Positions 54,679 through 63,799 are shown, numbered from the stretch's first letter. The stretch is DNA of 64,000 bases from Mycolicibacterium poriferae (GCF_010728325.1 NZ_AP022570.1:5456001-5520000); one strand, 5' to 3'. A program made the numbers and translations. The notes: generated from the letters alone by a model not told the origin.

Positions 54679-56314
54679 GCAACCGGTGATCCCGGAACTG
54701 TTTGCGCAGCTCCAGTTTGAGCACCTTTCCGGTCGCGGTGTGGGGCAGTTCGTCGAGGAACACCACGTCGTCGGGTAGCCACCACTTGGCGACCTGTCCG
54801 GCGAGATGCTCCAGGATGTCTTCCCTGGAAGGGCTTCTCCCCTCGCGGGCGACGACCAGAAGAAGCGGGCGCTCCTGCCACTTGTGGTGTGGGACGGCGA
54901 TGACCGCCGCCTCGGCGACGTCGGGATGTCCCATCGCCGCGTTCTCCAGGTCGATCGAACTGACCCATTCGCCGCCGGACTTGATGACGTCCTTGGTGCG
55001 GTCCACCAACTGCAGGTAGCCGTCCGCATCGATGGTGGCGATGTCCCCGGTGGGGAAGAAGCCCTCACCGTCGAGCCGCTCGCCGCCCTCGCCTTTGAAG
55101 TAGCCGCTGGCGATCCAGGGTCCGCGCACCCAGACCTCCCCGAAAGCCTGACCGTCCCAAGGCAATCGGTGTCCGTCCTCGTCGACGATCTTGAGCTCCA
55201 CCCCGAACACGCCACGGCCCTGCTTGAGTTTGACCTTCTGCTGTTCGCCGACAGGCAGGCCCGCGTGTTTGGGCAGCAGCCGGCCGACGACGCAGATCGG
55301 GCTGGTCTCGGTCATCCCCCAGCCCTGTCCGCCCTCGGCCCCGAGGTCGCGCTCGATGCGCTCGAGCATCGACTGCGACAGTGCGGAGCCACCGATGCCG
55401 GCCCACTCCAGAACCAATTCACTCGGGTCGATCTCGGGATGCTGGTCGAGGTAGCCGAACAGCATCAACCACACCGTCGGAACGCCCTGCATGATGGTGA
55501 CGCGCTCGTCTCTCATCAGCTCATAGACGCTCTCGCCGTCCAGATGCGGGCCCGGCAGCACCAGCTTGGCACCGACCATCGCCGCGGAATACGGGGTGCC
55601 CCAGGCGTTGGCGTGGAACATCGGGACCACCAGCAGCAGCGTCGCACCGCTGTGGATGTCGAAGGTGTCCCGCGACAGCGACAGCATCGCGTGCAGCACC
55701 GTCGACCGATGGGAGTACAGCACGCCTTTGGGGTTTCCGGTGGTGCCGGAGGTGTAGCACAGCGAAGACGCACTGCGCTCGTCGAATTCGGGCCACTCGT
55801 AGTCGATGGACTGGGCGGCGATGAGCTCGTCGAAGCACAACAGTCGCTCGGCGGGGATGCCGGGCAGGTCGGGCATGTGCTCGCGGTCGGTCATGACGAC
55901 GTAGTGCTCGACAGTCTCCAGCTCGGGCACCAGCGCAGCGACCAGAGCCGCGAAGGTGACGTCGAAGAACAGCACCCGATCCTCGGCATGGTTGATGATG
56001 TAGACGATCTGCTCGGCGAAAAGCCTCGGGTTGACGGTGTGCATCACCGCGCCGGAACCCGACACCCCGTAGTAGAGCGCGAGGTGGCGGTCGCTGTTCC
56101 AGGCCAGGGTGGCCACCCGGTCCGCCGGCTCGATGCCCAGCTGGGCCAGTGCGTTGGCCACCTGCTTGGACTGGTCCCTGATCTGCGACCAGGTGGTGCG
56201 CCGCATCGGCCCCTCGGGCAGGCGCGAGACGATCTCGGTGTCGGCGTGATACGCCGCGGCGTGCTCGATCAACGAGGAGATGAGCAGCGGGCGGTCCTGC
56301 ATCAGTCCCAGCAT
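54668..56314 (-). CDS. AMP-dependent acyl-CoA synthetase (FadD-like)
   Basis: 548 residues. ANL-family motifs: LCYTSGTTGNPKGVLYSHRS near residue 188 (P-loop), QGWGMTETSPIC near 333, FFPTGDIATIDADGYLQLVDRTKD near 425 (hinge Asp) and TATGKVLKLELR with the catalytic Lys near 530. It resembles medium/long-chain acyl-CoA ligases. Substrate not set; the neighbouring oxidative operon suggests a lipid or alkyl acid. ATG 56314, leaderless. Confidence 0.9.
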   Translation of the reverse strand: MLGLMQDRPLLISSLIEHAAAYHADTEIVSRLPEGPMRRTTWSQIRDQSKQVANALAQLGIEPADRVATLAWNSDRHLALYYGVSGSGAVMHTVNPRLFAEQIVYIINHAEDRVLFFDVTFAALVAALVPELETVEHYVVMTDREHMPDLPGIPAERLLCFDELIAAQSIDYEWPEFDERSASSLCYTSGTTGNPKGVLYSHRSTVLHAMLSLSRDTFDIHSGATLLLVVPMFHANAWGTPYSAAMVGAKLVLPGPHLDGESVYELMRDERVTIMQGVPTVWLMLFGYLDQHPEIDPSELVLEWAGIGGSALSQSMLERIERDLGAEGGQGWGMTETSPICVVGRLLPKHAGLPVGEQQKVKLKQGRGVFGVELKIVDEDGHRLPWDGQAFGEVWVRGPWIASGYFKGEGGERLDGEGFFPTGDIATIDADGYLQLVDRTKDVIKSGGEWVSSIDLENAAMGHPDVAEAAVIAVPHHKWQERPLLLVVAREGRSPSREDILEHLAGQVAKWWLPDDVVFLDELPHTATGKVLKLELRKQFRDHRLPTV

Positions 56315-56320
56315 GCGGTC

Positions 56321-56326
56321 AGGCTA
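56321..56326 (-). promoter_or_regulatory. -10 box of the acyl-CoA synthetase gene, leaderless
   Basis: TAGCCT on the minus strand, 6 bases before ATG 56314. Confidence 0.5.
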
Positions 56327-56378
56327 GCCAGGACGGGCCGGACAACGGCGCGCTTCGCCGGTTTCGCGCAGGCACCGG

Positions 56379-56576
56379 TCAGGTCGACGGGCGGTTGCGC
56401 CAGCGGCTCTGATAGGCCGCCTGCACCGCCGAGGCGGGTCGGCGCCTCGGCATCATCGCCTGTTCGCGCTTGATCACCGACCGCATGGTCAGCGCGGTCA
56501 GCACCACCATGACGGCCGCGGGAACGGCGGACAACGGTGAAGCCAGCAGTAGTTCACTCAGTTCATTGGCGTCCAT
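56379..56576 (-). CDS. Small membrane protein, unknown
   Basis: 65 residues. MDANELSELLLASPLSAV leads into a single membrane segment (about 13-32) and then a strongly basic tail (KREQAMMPRRRPAS...YQSRWRNRP). This would be an N-out/C-in bitopic protein. No family recognised. ATG 56576, 65 bases upstream of the acyl-CoA synthetase on the same strand. Confidence 0.6.
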   Translation of the reverse strand: MDANELSELLLASPLSAVPAAVMVVLTALTMRSVIKREQAMMPRRRPASAVQAAYQSRWRNRPST

Positions 56577-56658
56577 GTGAGGTGTTCGTAGCCGGGATCG
56601 GGTGGGATGGGTCACACCCCACTTTTTCGTGCGCCGCCGCTCCTGGAATGCTCGTGGG

Positions 56659-57063
56659 ATGGCCAGCATCTTCACCAAGATCATCAACGGCGAGATCCCG
56701 GGTCGGTTCGTCTACGAGAGCGACGACGTCGTCGCGTTCCTGACGATCGAGCCGATGACCCAGGGCCACACCCTGGTGGTGCCGCGCGCCGAGATCGATC
56801 AGTGGCAGAACATCGAACCCGCGGTATTCGCCCGGGTGATGGAGGTGTCCCAGCTCATCGGCAAGGCGGTGTGCAGCGCGTTCGACGCCGAGCGGGCCGG
56901 GGTCATCATCGCCGGACTGGAAGTGCCGCACCTGCACGTGCACGTGTTCCCGGCTCGTGAGCTGTCGGACTTCGGCTTCGCCAACGTCGACCGCAATCCG
57001 TCGCCGGAGTCCCTCGACGAGGCGCAGGCCAAGATCAAGGCCGCGCTGGCTGACCTGGGCTGA
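56659..57063 (+). CDS. HIT-family hydrolase (Rv0759c-like)
   Basis: 134 residues. [26 protein letters not shown] and [14 protein letters not shown] lead to the histidine triad [14 protein letters not shown] proteins hydrolyse nucleotide phosphoramidates or dinucleoside polyphosphates. ATG 56659 fits the usual MASIFTKI start; longer upstream frames are not conserved. The 3' end overlaps phoR by 29 bases on the opposite strand. Confidence 0.93.
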   Translation: MASIFTKIINGEIPGRFVYESDDVVAFLTIEPMTQGHTLVVPRAEIDQWQNIEPAVFARVMEVSQLIGKAVCSAFDAERAGVIIAGLEVPHLHVHVFPARELSDFGFANVDRNPSPESLDEAQAKIKAALADLG

Positions 57064-58483
57064 GCACCGCCGCTTCGGCGATCCGGGGCAGGCTCACGCG
57101 GAACCGGCAGCCCTGTCCGGGTGAGGTGGCCACCGCGACGCGCCCGCCGTGCGCGTAGACGAGCGAATCCACGATGGACAAGCCGAGGCCGGTGCCGCCG
57201 CTGGCCCGGGTCCGCGACGAGTCGGCGCGGTAGAACCGCTCGAACACCCGTTGCGCGTCTTCGGTCGACATGCCGGGGCCCTGATCGCACACCTCGATGA
57301 CCGCGTCGGGTCCGTCGGTGCCCACCCGCACGGTCACCCCGGCCGTCTCGGGCGTGTGCTGCAGCGCGTTGGCCATCAAATTGCTCAGCACCTGCCGCAG
57401 GCGGGCTTCGTCGCCGAGCACTTCGGGTGTCCCGGGGCCGTCGAACACCTCCATCCGGATACGCCGCTGCGGGGCGATGGACTGCGCGTCGTGGACGGCG
57501 TCGCTGGCCAGCGCCAGCAGGTCCACCCGGTGATGTTCCAGTGGGCGTTGCGCGTCGAGGCGGGCCAGCAGCAGGAGGTCCTCGACCAGCAGCCCCATTC
57601 GGCGGGACTCGCTTTCGATGCGTCCCATCAGCATCTCCACATCCCGGGCGGCGCCCTGACGGTAGAGCTCGGCGAAGCCGCGAATGGTGGTCAGCGGGGT
57701 GCGTAGTTCGTGGCTGGCGTCGGTGATGAAGCGCCGCATCCGATCCTCGGACGTGCGGGCCTGCTCCGCGGACTGCTCCGAGGAGGCCAGTGCGCGCTGG
57801 ATCTGGGCCAGCATGCCGTTCAACGCGAGCGACAGTCGACCGACCTCGGTGGCCGGGTCGCGTTCGGGGACGCGGCGATCCAGTTGACCCGCGGCGATGG
57901 CCGCGGCCGTCTCCTCCACTTCGGTCAGCGGCCGCAGGCTGCGATGCACGACGGCGTAGCCGGCCACGCCGAGCACGATGAGCACGGCGGCGCCGATGCC
58001 GATCTGGGCGTAGATCAGCGCCCGCACGGTAGAGTTGACGTTGGACAGGTCGATCGCGACCGTGGTGAGTTCACCGCTGAGGCCGCGGACGGTCATCGCG
58101 CGCCACTGGGTGTCGGAGCCGTCGATGGAGCCGACGGTGACCGGCACCGGGCCCACATCGTTGTCCGCCGGCAGGCGCGGCTCGGTGTCCCGGTCGTTGA
58201 CCGCCATCCAGATGAGGCCGTCGGGATCCATGCCGCGCACGTAGAAATCCGACGGCGGTCGGGCCGGGTTCGGCTCGACCGGGGAGGTGGGTATCCGCCG
58301 CGGCACCTGGGCCCAGCCCCTCGACGCGTCGAGCAGGGTGTCGTCCACGCGGTTCATCAGACTGTGCTGAAGCAGGGTCGTCACCGCGACGCCGGACGCC
58401 AACAGGCCCAGCGCCACCAGCACGAGCGTGGCGGCGACCAGTCCGACCCGAAGTGGGACGCCGCGCCTGACCTGAGCTGCCAC
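57035..58483 (-). CDS. phoR: Sensor histidine kinase PhoR
   Basis: 482 residues. Two membrane segments (about 12-37 and 159-180) flank an external sensor domain. HAMP follows, then the phosphoacceptor [17 protein letters not shown] (His258), N box [13 protein letters not shown]1 [19 protein letters not shown] and G2 [10 protein letters not shown]. It phosphorylates PhoP; in M. tuberculosis PhoPR controls pH adaptation, cell-wall lipids and ESX-1. Encoded 20 bases after phoP on the same strand. Confidence 0.96.
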   Translation of the reverse strand: MAAQVRRGVPLRVGLVAATLVLVALGLLASGVAVTTLLQHSLMNRVDDTLLDASRGWAQVPRRIPTSPVEPNPARPPSDFYVRGMDPDGLIWMAVNDRDTEPRLPADNDVGPVPVTVGSIDGSDTQWRAMTVRGLSGELTTVAIDLSNVNSTVRALIYAQIGIGAAVLIVLGVAGYAVVHRSLRPLTEVEETAAAIAAGQLDRRVPERDPATEVGRLSLALNGMLAQIQRALASSEQSAEQARTSEDRMRRFITDASHELRTPLTTIRGFAELYRQGAARDVEMLMGRIESESRRMGLLVEDLLLLARLDAQRPLEHHRVDLLALASDAVHDAQSIAPQRRIRMEVFDGPGTPEVLGDEARLRQVLSNLMANALQHTPETAGVTVRVGTDGPDAVIEVCDQGPGMSTEDAQRVFERFYRADSSRTRASGGTGLGLSIVDSLVYAHGGRVAVATSPGQGCRFRVSLPRIAEAAVLSPGQPARP

Positions 58484-58503
58484 GCCACTATTGTCCAGCG
58501 CGG

Positions 58504-59220
58504 CTACCTGGGTTCGCGCAGGACGTAGCCGACACCGCGCAATGTGTGCAGCAGACGCTTCTCGCCGGTGTCGATCTTGCGCCGCAGGTAGGACACGTAG
58601 GACTCGACGACGTTGACGTCACCGCCGAAGTCGTAGCGCCACACGTGGTCGAGGATCTTGGGCTTCGACAACACCGTGCCCGCGTTGATGATGAAGTACC
58701 GCAGCAGGGTGAACTCGGTCGGCGACAGCGACACGGGCTCACCGGCCTTCCACACTTCGTGGGTGTCCTCGTCGATCTCGATGTCGGCGAACGTGAGCCG
58801 CGAGGTCCGCGGTTCCTCGATGCCGCGGCCGGAGCGGCGCAGGATGACCCGCAGCCGGGCCACGACCTCCTCGAGGCTGAACGGCTTGGTCACGTAGTCG
58901 TCGCCACCGAGGGTCAGGCCGGCAATCTTGTCCTGCAACGAGTCGCGCGCGGTCAGGAACAGCGCGGGGGCGTCGATGCCGTCGGCGCGCAGCCGGCGCA
59001 GCAGCCCGAAACCGTCCATGCCCGGCATCATCACGTCGAGGATGATCGCGTCGGGACGCACTTCGCGGGCCTTGTCCAGCGCGGCCGGGCCGTTCGAGGC
59101 CGTGTGCACCTCGAAGCCCTGGAACTTCAGGCTCACCGACAGCAACTCGACGATGTTCGCCTCGTCATCGACCACCAGCACACGGGCCTCAGGGATGTTC
59201 TCGGGAACGGGCATGGCCAT
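58504..59220 (-). CDS. phoP: Response regulator PhoP (OmpR/PhoB family)
   Basis: About 238 residues. Receiver: VLVVDDEANIVELL, phospho-Asp in IILDVMMPGMDG (about 62), LFLTARDS and DDYVTKPF (Lys). The C-terminal winged helix has LSPTEFTLLRYF, HVWRYDFGGDVNVVESYVSYLRRKID (in parts) and GVGYVLREPR, nearly identical to the tuberculosis protein in memory. Start ATG 59220 or 59214; the N-terminus is shorter than in M. tuberculosis. A PhoP-type repeat lies 47-63 bases upstream. Confidence 0.97.
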   Translation of the reverse strand: MAMPVPENIPEARVLVVDDEANIVELLSVSLKFQGFEVHTASNGPAALDKAREVRPDAIILDVMMPGMDGFGLLRRLRADGIDAPALFLTARDSLQDKIAGLTLGGDDYVTKPFSLEEVVARLRVILRRSGRGIEEPRTSRLTFADIEIDEDTHEVWKAGEPVSLSPTEFTLLRYFIINAGTVLSKPKILDHVWRYDFGGDVNVVESYVSYLRRKIDTGEKRLLHTLRGVGYVLREPR

Positions 59221-59255
59221 AGCTACCAATAATCGTCGGATCGGTTGGAAATGTG

Positions 59256-59283
59256 CTGCACAGTAACTGTGCAGTTCCTGTGA
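59256..59283. promoter_or_regulatory. PhoP-box direct repeat and palindrome between phoP and the repeat-protein gene
   Basis: On the minus strand TCACAG (59278-59283) and GCACAG (59267-59272) form an 11-bp-period direct repeat like the known PhoP site (TCACAGC-N4-TCACAGC). CTGCACAGT-A-ACTGTGCAG at 59256-59274 is a perfect 9-bp-arm palindrome overlapping it. Suggests autoregulation and control of the divergent gene. Confidence 0.6.
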
Positions 59284-59303
59284 ATCCGACGTTGCGCCGT
59301 CCC

Positions 59304-59309
59304 TAGACT
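59304..59309 (+). promoter_or_regulatory. -10 box of the repeat-protein gene, leaderless
   Basis: TAGACT, 6 bases before ATG 59316. The PhoP-like repeat is centred about 41 bases upstream of the predicted start. Confidence 0.55.
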
Positions 59310-59315
59310 GGGTAG

Positions 59316-60050
59316 ATGAACCTCGCCAGATCACTCACCGGCCTCGCGTTCGCGCCGGTGCGCGCCGGGCTGGCCGTCGCGGACGCCGGCATCACGGTGG
59401 CGACGGGTGCTCTGGACCTCGCCCACAGGACGGTGGGCGAGGAGAAGGACGGGGTTCGCACCGGCCGCCCCACGTCGATGGCGCAGGTGCTCGGCATCGA
59501 GGACGCCGTCGAGCGGGCCAACCGGTTGGCCCGCCTGATGGACGAGGACCAGCCGCTGGGTCGCGCGCTCGCACCCGACGGCGCGCTGGACCGGCTGCTG
59601 AAACCGGGCGGCGTCGTCGACCGGCTCACCGCCCCGGGCGGAGTGCTCGACCGGCTCACCCAGGAAGACGGCGGGCTGATGCGGGCCATCGAGCCGGGCG
59701 GTCTCGTCGACCAGCTGCTCGACGAGGAGGGGCTGGTGGAGCGCGTGCTGGCCGAGGACGGGCTGGCCGACCGCCTGCTGGCCGAGGGCGGGCTGATCGA
59801 CAAGCTGACCGCCCGCAACGGTCCGCTCGAACAGCTCGCCGATGTCGCCGACACGCTGAATCGCCTGGCGCCCGGCCTGGAGGCGCTGGAACCGACGATC
59901 GAGGCGCTGCGCGAGGCCGTGATCGTGCTCAGCCAGGTGGTCAATCCGCTGAGCAACATCGCCGACCGCATCCCGTTCCCAGGCAGGCGGCCGCGCAGCC
60001 GGCCCGTCACCCGCCCGGCGACCCCGCAACGGATTATCGACGCGGACTAG
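59316..60050 (+). CDS. Repeat protein of unknown function divergent from phoP (Rv0756c position)
   Basis: 244 residues. Between about 82 and 172 it has at least eight 10-11-residue repeats of the form G-G/A-L/V-hydrophobic-D-R/Q-L-hydrophobic-x-E/P-x-G (for example GGVVDRLTAP, EGLVERVLAED, DGLADRLLAEG). Repeating Leu/Val pairs suggest amphipathic helices, perhaps membrane-associating. A C-terminal helix region (LNRLAPGLEALEPTIEALREAVIVLSQ-type) and a basic tail follow. No domain recognised. Confidence 0.78.
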   Translation: MNLARSLTGLAFAPVRAGLAVADAGITVATGALDLAHRTVGEEKDGVRTGRPTSMAQVLGIEDAVERANRLARLMDEDQPLGRALAPDGALDRLLKPGGVVDRLTAPGGVLDRLTQEDGGLMRAIEPGGLVDQLLDEEGLVERVLAEDGLADRLLAEGGLIDKLTARNGPLEQLADVADTLNRLAPGLEALEPTIEALREAVIVLSQVVNPLSNIADRIPFPGRRPRSRPVTRPATPQRIIDAD

Positions 60051-60058
60051 CGAGCCGA

Positions 60059-60064
60059 TAGGCT
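60059..60064 (+). promoter_or_regulatory. Putative -10 box of tRNA-Thr
   Basis: TAGGCT, 12 bases before the 5' end of the tRNA. Confidence 0.4.
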
Positions 60065-60076
60065 TGGCCCCGCCAG

Positions 60077-60151
60077 GCCTCCTTAGCTCAGTGGTAGAGC
60101 ACTCGCCTTGTAAGCGAGCGGTCGTCAGTTCAATCCTGACAGGGGGCTCCA
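60077..60151 (+). tRNA. tRNA-Thr (anticodon TGT)
   Basis: Acceptor arms GCCTCCT (60077-60083) and AGGGGGC (60141-60147) pair with one G-T. The D-arm has GCTCAGTGGTAGAGC, the anticodon stem CTCGC/GCGAG encloses CTTGTAA (anticodon TGT), and the T-arm is GTCAG-TTCAATC-CTGAC. The terminal CCA is encoded (60149-60151). Confidence 0.95.
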
Positions 60152-60156
60152 GACAG

Positions 60157-60162
60157 TAGCGT
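60157..60162 (+). promoter_or_regulatory. -10 box of the 60169 gene, leaderless
   Basis: TAGCGT begins 6 bases after the tRNA CCA end and lies 6 bases before ATG 60169. Confidence 0.45.
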
Positions 60163-60168
60163 GTTCCC

Positions 60169-60525
60169 ATGGCCGAGACCGGGTTGTGGATCGCATGGGG
60201 TGTGCCGACGCGCGGACGTGAGCGCAAGGCGCTCGACCTCCTGATCGAGACGCAGGAGTATCTCGGCGGGCTGCAGGCCCGGAACCTGATCGAGCGGTTC
60301 GACCGCGTTGTGCTCAAGCCGCAAAGCATCGAGCTGGGTGGCTTCATCCTGATCCAGGGGTCGGTGGACCAGATCGACGCGCTGCGCCGCGACGGCGACT
60401 TCGAGCTGTGGCTGCAACGTGTGCAGCTGGTCGCCGACCAGGTCGGATTTGTCGACGCGTGGGTCGGCGACGGTATCGCCGAGGCGGTCGAGCTGTACGA
60501 GAAGGCGCTCGAACGGGTCGAGTGA
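60169..60525 (+). CDS. Conserved protein of unknown function
   Basis: 118 residues, soluble. GLWIAWGVPTRGRERKALDLLIETQEYL at the start, then ELGGFILIQGSVDQIDALRRDGDFELWLQRVQLVADQVGFVD, an alternating beta/alpha pattern suggestive of a dimeric ferredoxin-like or YCII-type fold. No catalytic residues identified. Has its own leaderless promoter just after tRNA-Thr. Confidence 0.75.
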   Translation: MAETGLWIAWGVPTRGRERKALDLLIETQEYLGGLQARNLIERFDRVVLKPQSIELGGFILIQGSVDQIDALRRDGDFELWLQRVQLVADQVGFVDAWVGDGIAEAVELYEKALERVE

Positions 60526-60648
60526 GCGCGGCGAACGGGTTTGCCAGCTTGCTTCCGATGCCCGCGGTGTTCCGGCGAACGCGCATGGTCACGGTAACGA
60601 AGTGAATGTTGTGACGTTTTGACTTTTTGCTGGCCGCCTCCGTGCGGA

Positions 60649-60654
60649 TACGCT
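60649..60654 (+). promoter_or_regulatory. Possible -10 box of the DUF4185 gene
   Basis: TACGCT lies 51 bases before ATG 60705. The 60526-60704 region also holds GTCAC/GTGAC inverted arms (60588-60614) but no gene. Confidence 0.3.
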
Positions 60655-60704
60655 TCAATGGTCCCGACGACGGGGGTCGATCTGGGCTGGTTCGAAGGGG
60701 TTTC

Positions 60705-62924
60705 ATGGGTGGCGCAGCGTACGTCGGGCGGGTTGGCGGTCTAGCCGTCGCCCTTGGCGTCGGAACGGCAGTCTTCGCAGGCCAGGGCGTTGCCTGGGCC
60801 GACGACACGGATTCCCGCGGTTCTGCGGAGTCTTCGGAGTCCTCGTCAGCAACATCGGACAACGGCGCCTCGAACAGCTCGACCTCGGGTTCGGGCGAGG
60901 CAACGGCCGGCACGTCCCGGGATGACAGTGGCGACGATGACGAGGCTGACGCCGGCGACGACGAGGCCGAGGACATCGATCTCGGCGTGGACGGCGACGA
61001 CGCTGACGGCGACGACGCTGGCGGCTCCGACGCCGCCGGCGGCTCCGATGACACCGCCGACGGCGACACAGCCGGGGACATCTCCGACGGTGGAGCCGCC
61101 GAGGAGCCCACCGACGAAGCGCCCCAGGGGGGCTCCGACGCGGAGGACCCCACGCAGGATGCCGACCCCGACGAGACGACCGAGCCTGATCCGGAGCCGG
61201 CCGCGGGGGCGGCCCACACCCCTGACCGCGACGCCGCCGAACCCGTCGACACCGCCACGAAGCAGCCTTCCGAGGCCGCCGAAGACACCGCCGCAGCCCA
61301 AGCGGAGACGACCGCCGCGGAATCTGTGTCCGCGGTCGACGACCCGGCCCAGGCGCCCAAGGAGACCGGCAAGGTCGCGGTGTTCGCCAACGCCAGCACA
61401 CTGGCCGCGACGACAACGACATCGACCACGACCAAGTCCCTGACCCCACCCGTCGAACCGAAGAAGTACACCGTCGTCACCGCCGTGGTGAACGTGGTGA
61501 ACAGCATGATCGACTGGGCCCGCCAACAGGCCGCGCCGGATCCCGGCAGCGCTCCGCAACCGCCGTTCATGTGGGCCCTGCTGTCGTTCGCGCGCCGCGA
61601 GTTGGAGACCCTGTTCGCCGCGCGCAGCGCCGACCAGCTCGCCCGCCGCGTTGCCGCGGCGCCCACCAGCCTCGCCCTGACCGCCGACCCGGCGGCGGCC
61701 ACCCTGGCGGCGGACCCCGCCGCGGCCGCCGCGCTGACGCCCTACTCGCCGTTCCTGAACCCTCAACTCAGTGCGTCGACGAACTTCGTCAGCTGGGTCA
61801 CCGGCCCCTACATCTACAGCGATTCGACCGAGGCCAACACCAACATCCGGTTCGACATCTACGGCACCGATGTCGGCACGATGTGGGACAACGGCATGGT
61901 CGACGATCCCAGCACCCCGTGGAACGAACACCAGATCCTCATCGCCGTCGGCGACTCCTTCGGCAGCGCGAACATGACCGGCCGCCACATCTACAACTCG
62001 CTGTTCCGCAGCTCCGACGACGATCTCTCCGACGGCATGACCATCCCGGACGGCGAGTGGTTCAACGGCAACATGTTCGGTGGCGCCCCGCTCGACGGCC
62101 CGACCCAGGCGCGGCCCATCATCAACCGGCCGTCCTGGCTGCCCAACTCGGTGACGCTGATCCCCACGGCGGGCGTCTCGCTGCCCACGGAGGTGACCGA
62201 GGAGACGCCGTTCGGCACCATCCAGTACGTCAGCTTCATGTCGGTGTCGAACTGGGGCTCGGCGGGCCGCTGGAGCACCAACTACTCGGCGATCGCCTAC
62301 TCCACCGACAACGGCGAGAACTTCACCGTCGCCCCGGAAAGTGTGCGCTACAACTCGATCTTCAGCGGCAACAAGAACTTCCAGCAGTCGGCGTTCGTCA
62401 AGGGCGACGACGGCTACGTCTACATGTACGGCACGCCCAACGGCCGGCAGGGCGCGGCGTATCTGGCCCGGGTGACACCGGAGAACATCCTCGACGCCGA
62501 CAAGTACGAGTATTACAAGAAGGCGTCATCGGGCTGGTTCGGATCCAGCTCGGCCAGGTGGGTGAAGAACAGTCCGTCCTCGGCGTCGGCCATCATCGGC
62601 AAGTCGGGTGGGGCGTGCGGGTCGACGAAACCGGGCTACACGGTCAGCGAGATGTCGGTGCAGTACAACGACTATCTGGAGAAGTACGTCGTCATGTACG
62701 GCGATCAGTTCAACAACGTCGTCATCCGCACGTCTGACACCCCGCAGGGCGAGTGGTCGGACGCGACGGTGCTGATCACCCAGCAGTCCGGCGGAATCTA
62801 CGCGCCGATGATGCATCCGTGGTCGCCGTCGACGGTCGGCACGGGCTCGGACCTGTACTGGAACCTGTCACTGTGGTCGGACTACAACATCATGCTGATG
62901 CGTACCGATCTGACCAAGATCTGA
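60705..62924 (+). CDS. Secreted DUF4185 protein with long acidic low-complexity region
   Basis: 739 residues. Signal peptide: GRVGGLAVALGVGTAVFAGQGVAWADD (cleavage probably after AWA). Residues about 35-250 are Asp/Glu/Ser/Thr/Ala-rich and probably disordered. The C-terminal about 380 residues form the DUF4185 domain with ILIAVGDSFGSANMTGRHIYNS, SFMSVSNWGSAGRWSTNYSAIAYSTDNGENF (in parts) and SEMSVQYNDYLEKYVVMYGD, resembling five-bladed glycosidase-like propellers. ATG 60705 with GAAGGGG. Substrate unknown. Confidence 0.85.
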   Translation: MGGAAYVGRVGGLAVALGVGTAVFAGQGVAWADDTDSRGSAESSESSSATSDNGASNSSTSGSGEATAGTSRDDSGDDDEADAGDDEAEDIDLGVDGDDADGDDAGGSDAAGGSDDTADGDTAGDISDGGAAEEPTDEAPQGGSDAEDPTQDADPDETTEPDPEPAAGAAHTPDRDAAEPVDTATKQPSEAAEDTAAAQAETTAAESVSAVDDPAQAPKETGKVAVFANASTLAATTTTSTTTKSLTPPVEPKKYTVVTAVVNVVNSMIDWARQQAAPDPGSAPQPPFMWALLSFARRELETLFAARSADQLARRVAAAPTSLALTADPAAATLAADPAAAAALTPYSPFLNPQLSASTNFVSWVTGPYIYSDSTEANTNIRFDIYGTDVGTMWDNGMVDDPSTPWNEHQILIAVGDSFGSANMTGRHIYNSLFRSSDDDLSDGMTIPDGEWFNGNMFGGAPLDGPTQARPIINRPSWLPNSVTLIPTAGVSLPTEVTEETPFGTIQYVSFMSVSNWGSAGRWSTNYSAIAYSTDNGENFTVAPESVRYNSIFSGNKNFQQSAFVKGDDGYVYMYGTPNGRQGAAYLARVTPENILDADKYEYYKKASSGWFGSSSARWVKNSPSSASAIIGKSGGACGSTKPGYTVSEMSVQYNDYLEKYVVMYGDQFNNVVIRTSDTPQGEWSDATVLITQQSGGIYAPMMHPWSPSTVGTGSDLYWNLSLWSDYNIMLMRTDLTKI

Positions 62925-62929
62925 ACGGC

Positions 62930-63799
62930 TCAGTCGGCGAACGAGATCGACGCCGGCGAGCAGCCGACCACTTCGCTGTCCGCGGGGAACGTCGCCGGAC
63001 GCGCCCCGGGGATGGTCGTCTGCCGATAGAACGCGTGCTCGGCATCCGCTGAGCACTCGAAGTTGGCGTTGAGCACCTCGAAGCTCGCCGGATCGGCACC
63101 AGCGATGACTTCGCCCATCCAATAAACACGTTGCGAATCAACGGCATACGGCCCCTCGAGGACCCGGAAACTCGCGACGTCGGCATCGGTGATCTGCCGG
63201 TCGAAATAGAACGCGTGCTCGGCGTCGCGGGAGTAACCACCCGACAGCACCTCGAACGCCGACGGCGAAGCCCCGCGGATCGGCCGGTTGTTCACGTACA
63301 CCGAACCGCCGTCTTTGGCGAACAGGTAGTCGTCTTCATCGGAGACGATCTCGAACTCTGCCGGGTCGTGGGACAGCACCGCACCGTCGGAGGCGTAGAC
63401 TCGCGAGCTGTCTTTACTCAGGCCACCGGGGAGCAGTTCGAAATGCCCCGGATCGGTGCTGATCGGCTGGTCATGCTGGTAGACCCGCCGGCTGTCCTTG
63501 GCGAAGCCGGGCCGCTCCAGCAGCTCGAACGACCCCGGCTGCGCCCCCGGCAGCGGGTAGCCGTTGATGTAGACCTGGCCGCTGTCGAGGGCGTAGGTCC
63601 GGTCGATGATGTCGAAGGTGGCGGCGTCGGCGCCGTCGATCTCGAAAGCCTTGCCGGGAAAGGGATTCAGATAGTAGACGGCGTTGTCACGGACGTGGTA
63701 CCCGGCTTCGTCGACGAGCGAGTCCGGCTCGTCGACGGTGCTGCATCCCCCCGACAACGCCACGGCCACCAGCACGGTCGCGGCGATGATTGTGCGCAT
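62930..63799 (-). CDS. DKNYY-family lipoprotein
   Basis: 289 residues. MRTIIAATVLVAVALSGGCSTVDEP is a lipoprotein signal (Cys19). The mature part has about seven repeats of roughly 33 residues, each with a Lys-Asp-x-x-x-Val/Ala-Tyr/Phe-Tyr core and an x-G-A-D-P-A-S-F-E-V-L spacer, as in the DKNYY family. Function unknown; surface display expected. ATG 63799. It ends 5 bases from the DUF4185 stop, convergent. Confidence 0.82.
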   Translation of the reverse strand: MRTIIAATVLVAVALSGGCSTVDEPDSLVDEAGYHVRDNAVYYLNPFPGKAFEIDGADAATFDIIDRTYALDSGQVYINGYPLPGAQPGSFELLERPGFAKDSRRVYQHDQPISTDPGHFELLPGGLSKDSSRVYASDGAVLSHDPAEFEIVSDEDDYLFAKDGGSVYVNNRPIRGASPSAFEVLSGGYSRDAEHAFYFDRQITDADVASFRVLEGPYAVDSQRVYWMGEVIAGADPASFEVLNANFECSADAEHAFYRQTTIPGARPATFPADSEVVGCSPASISFAD

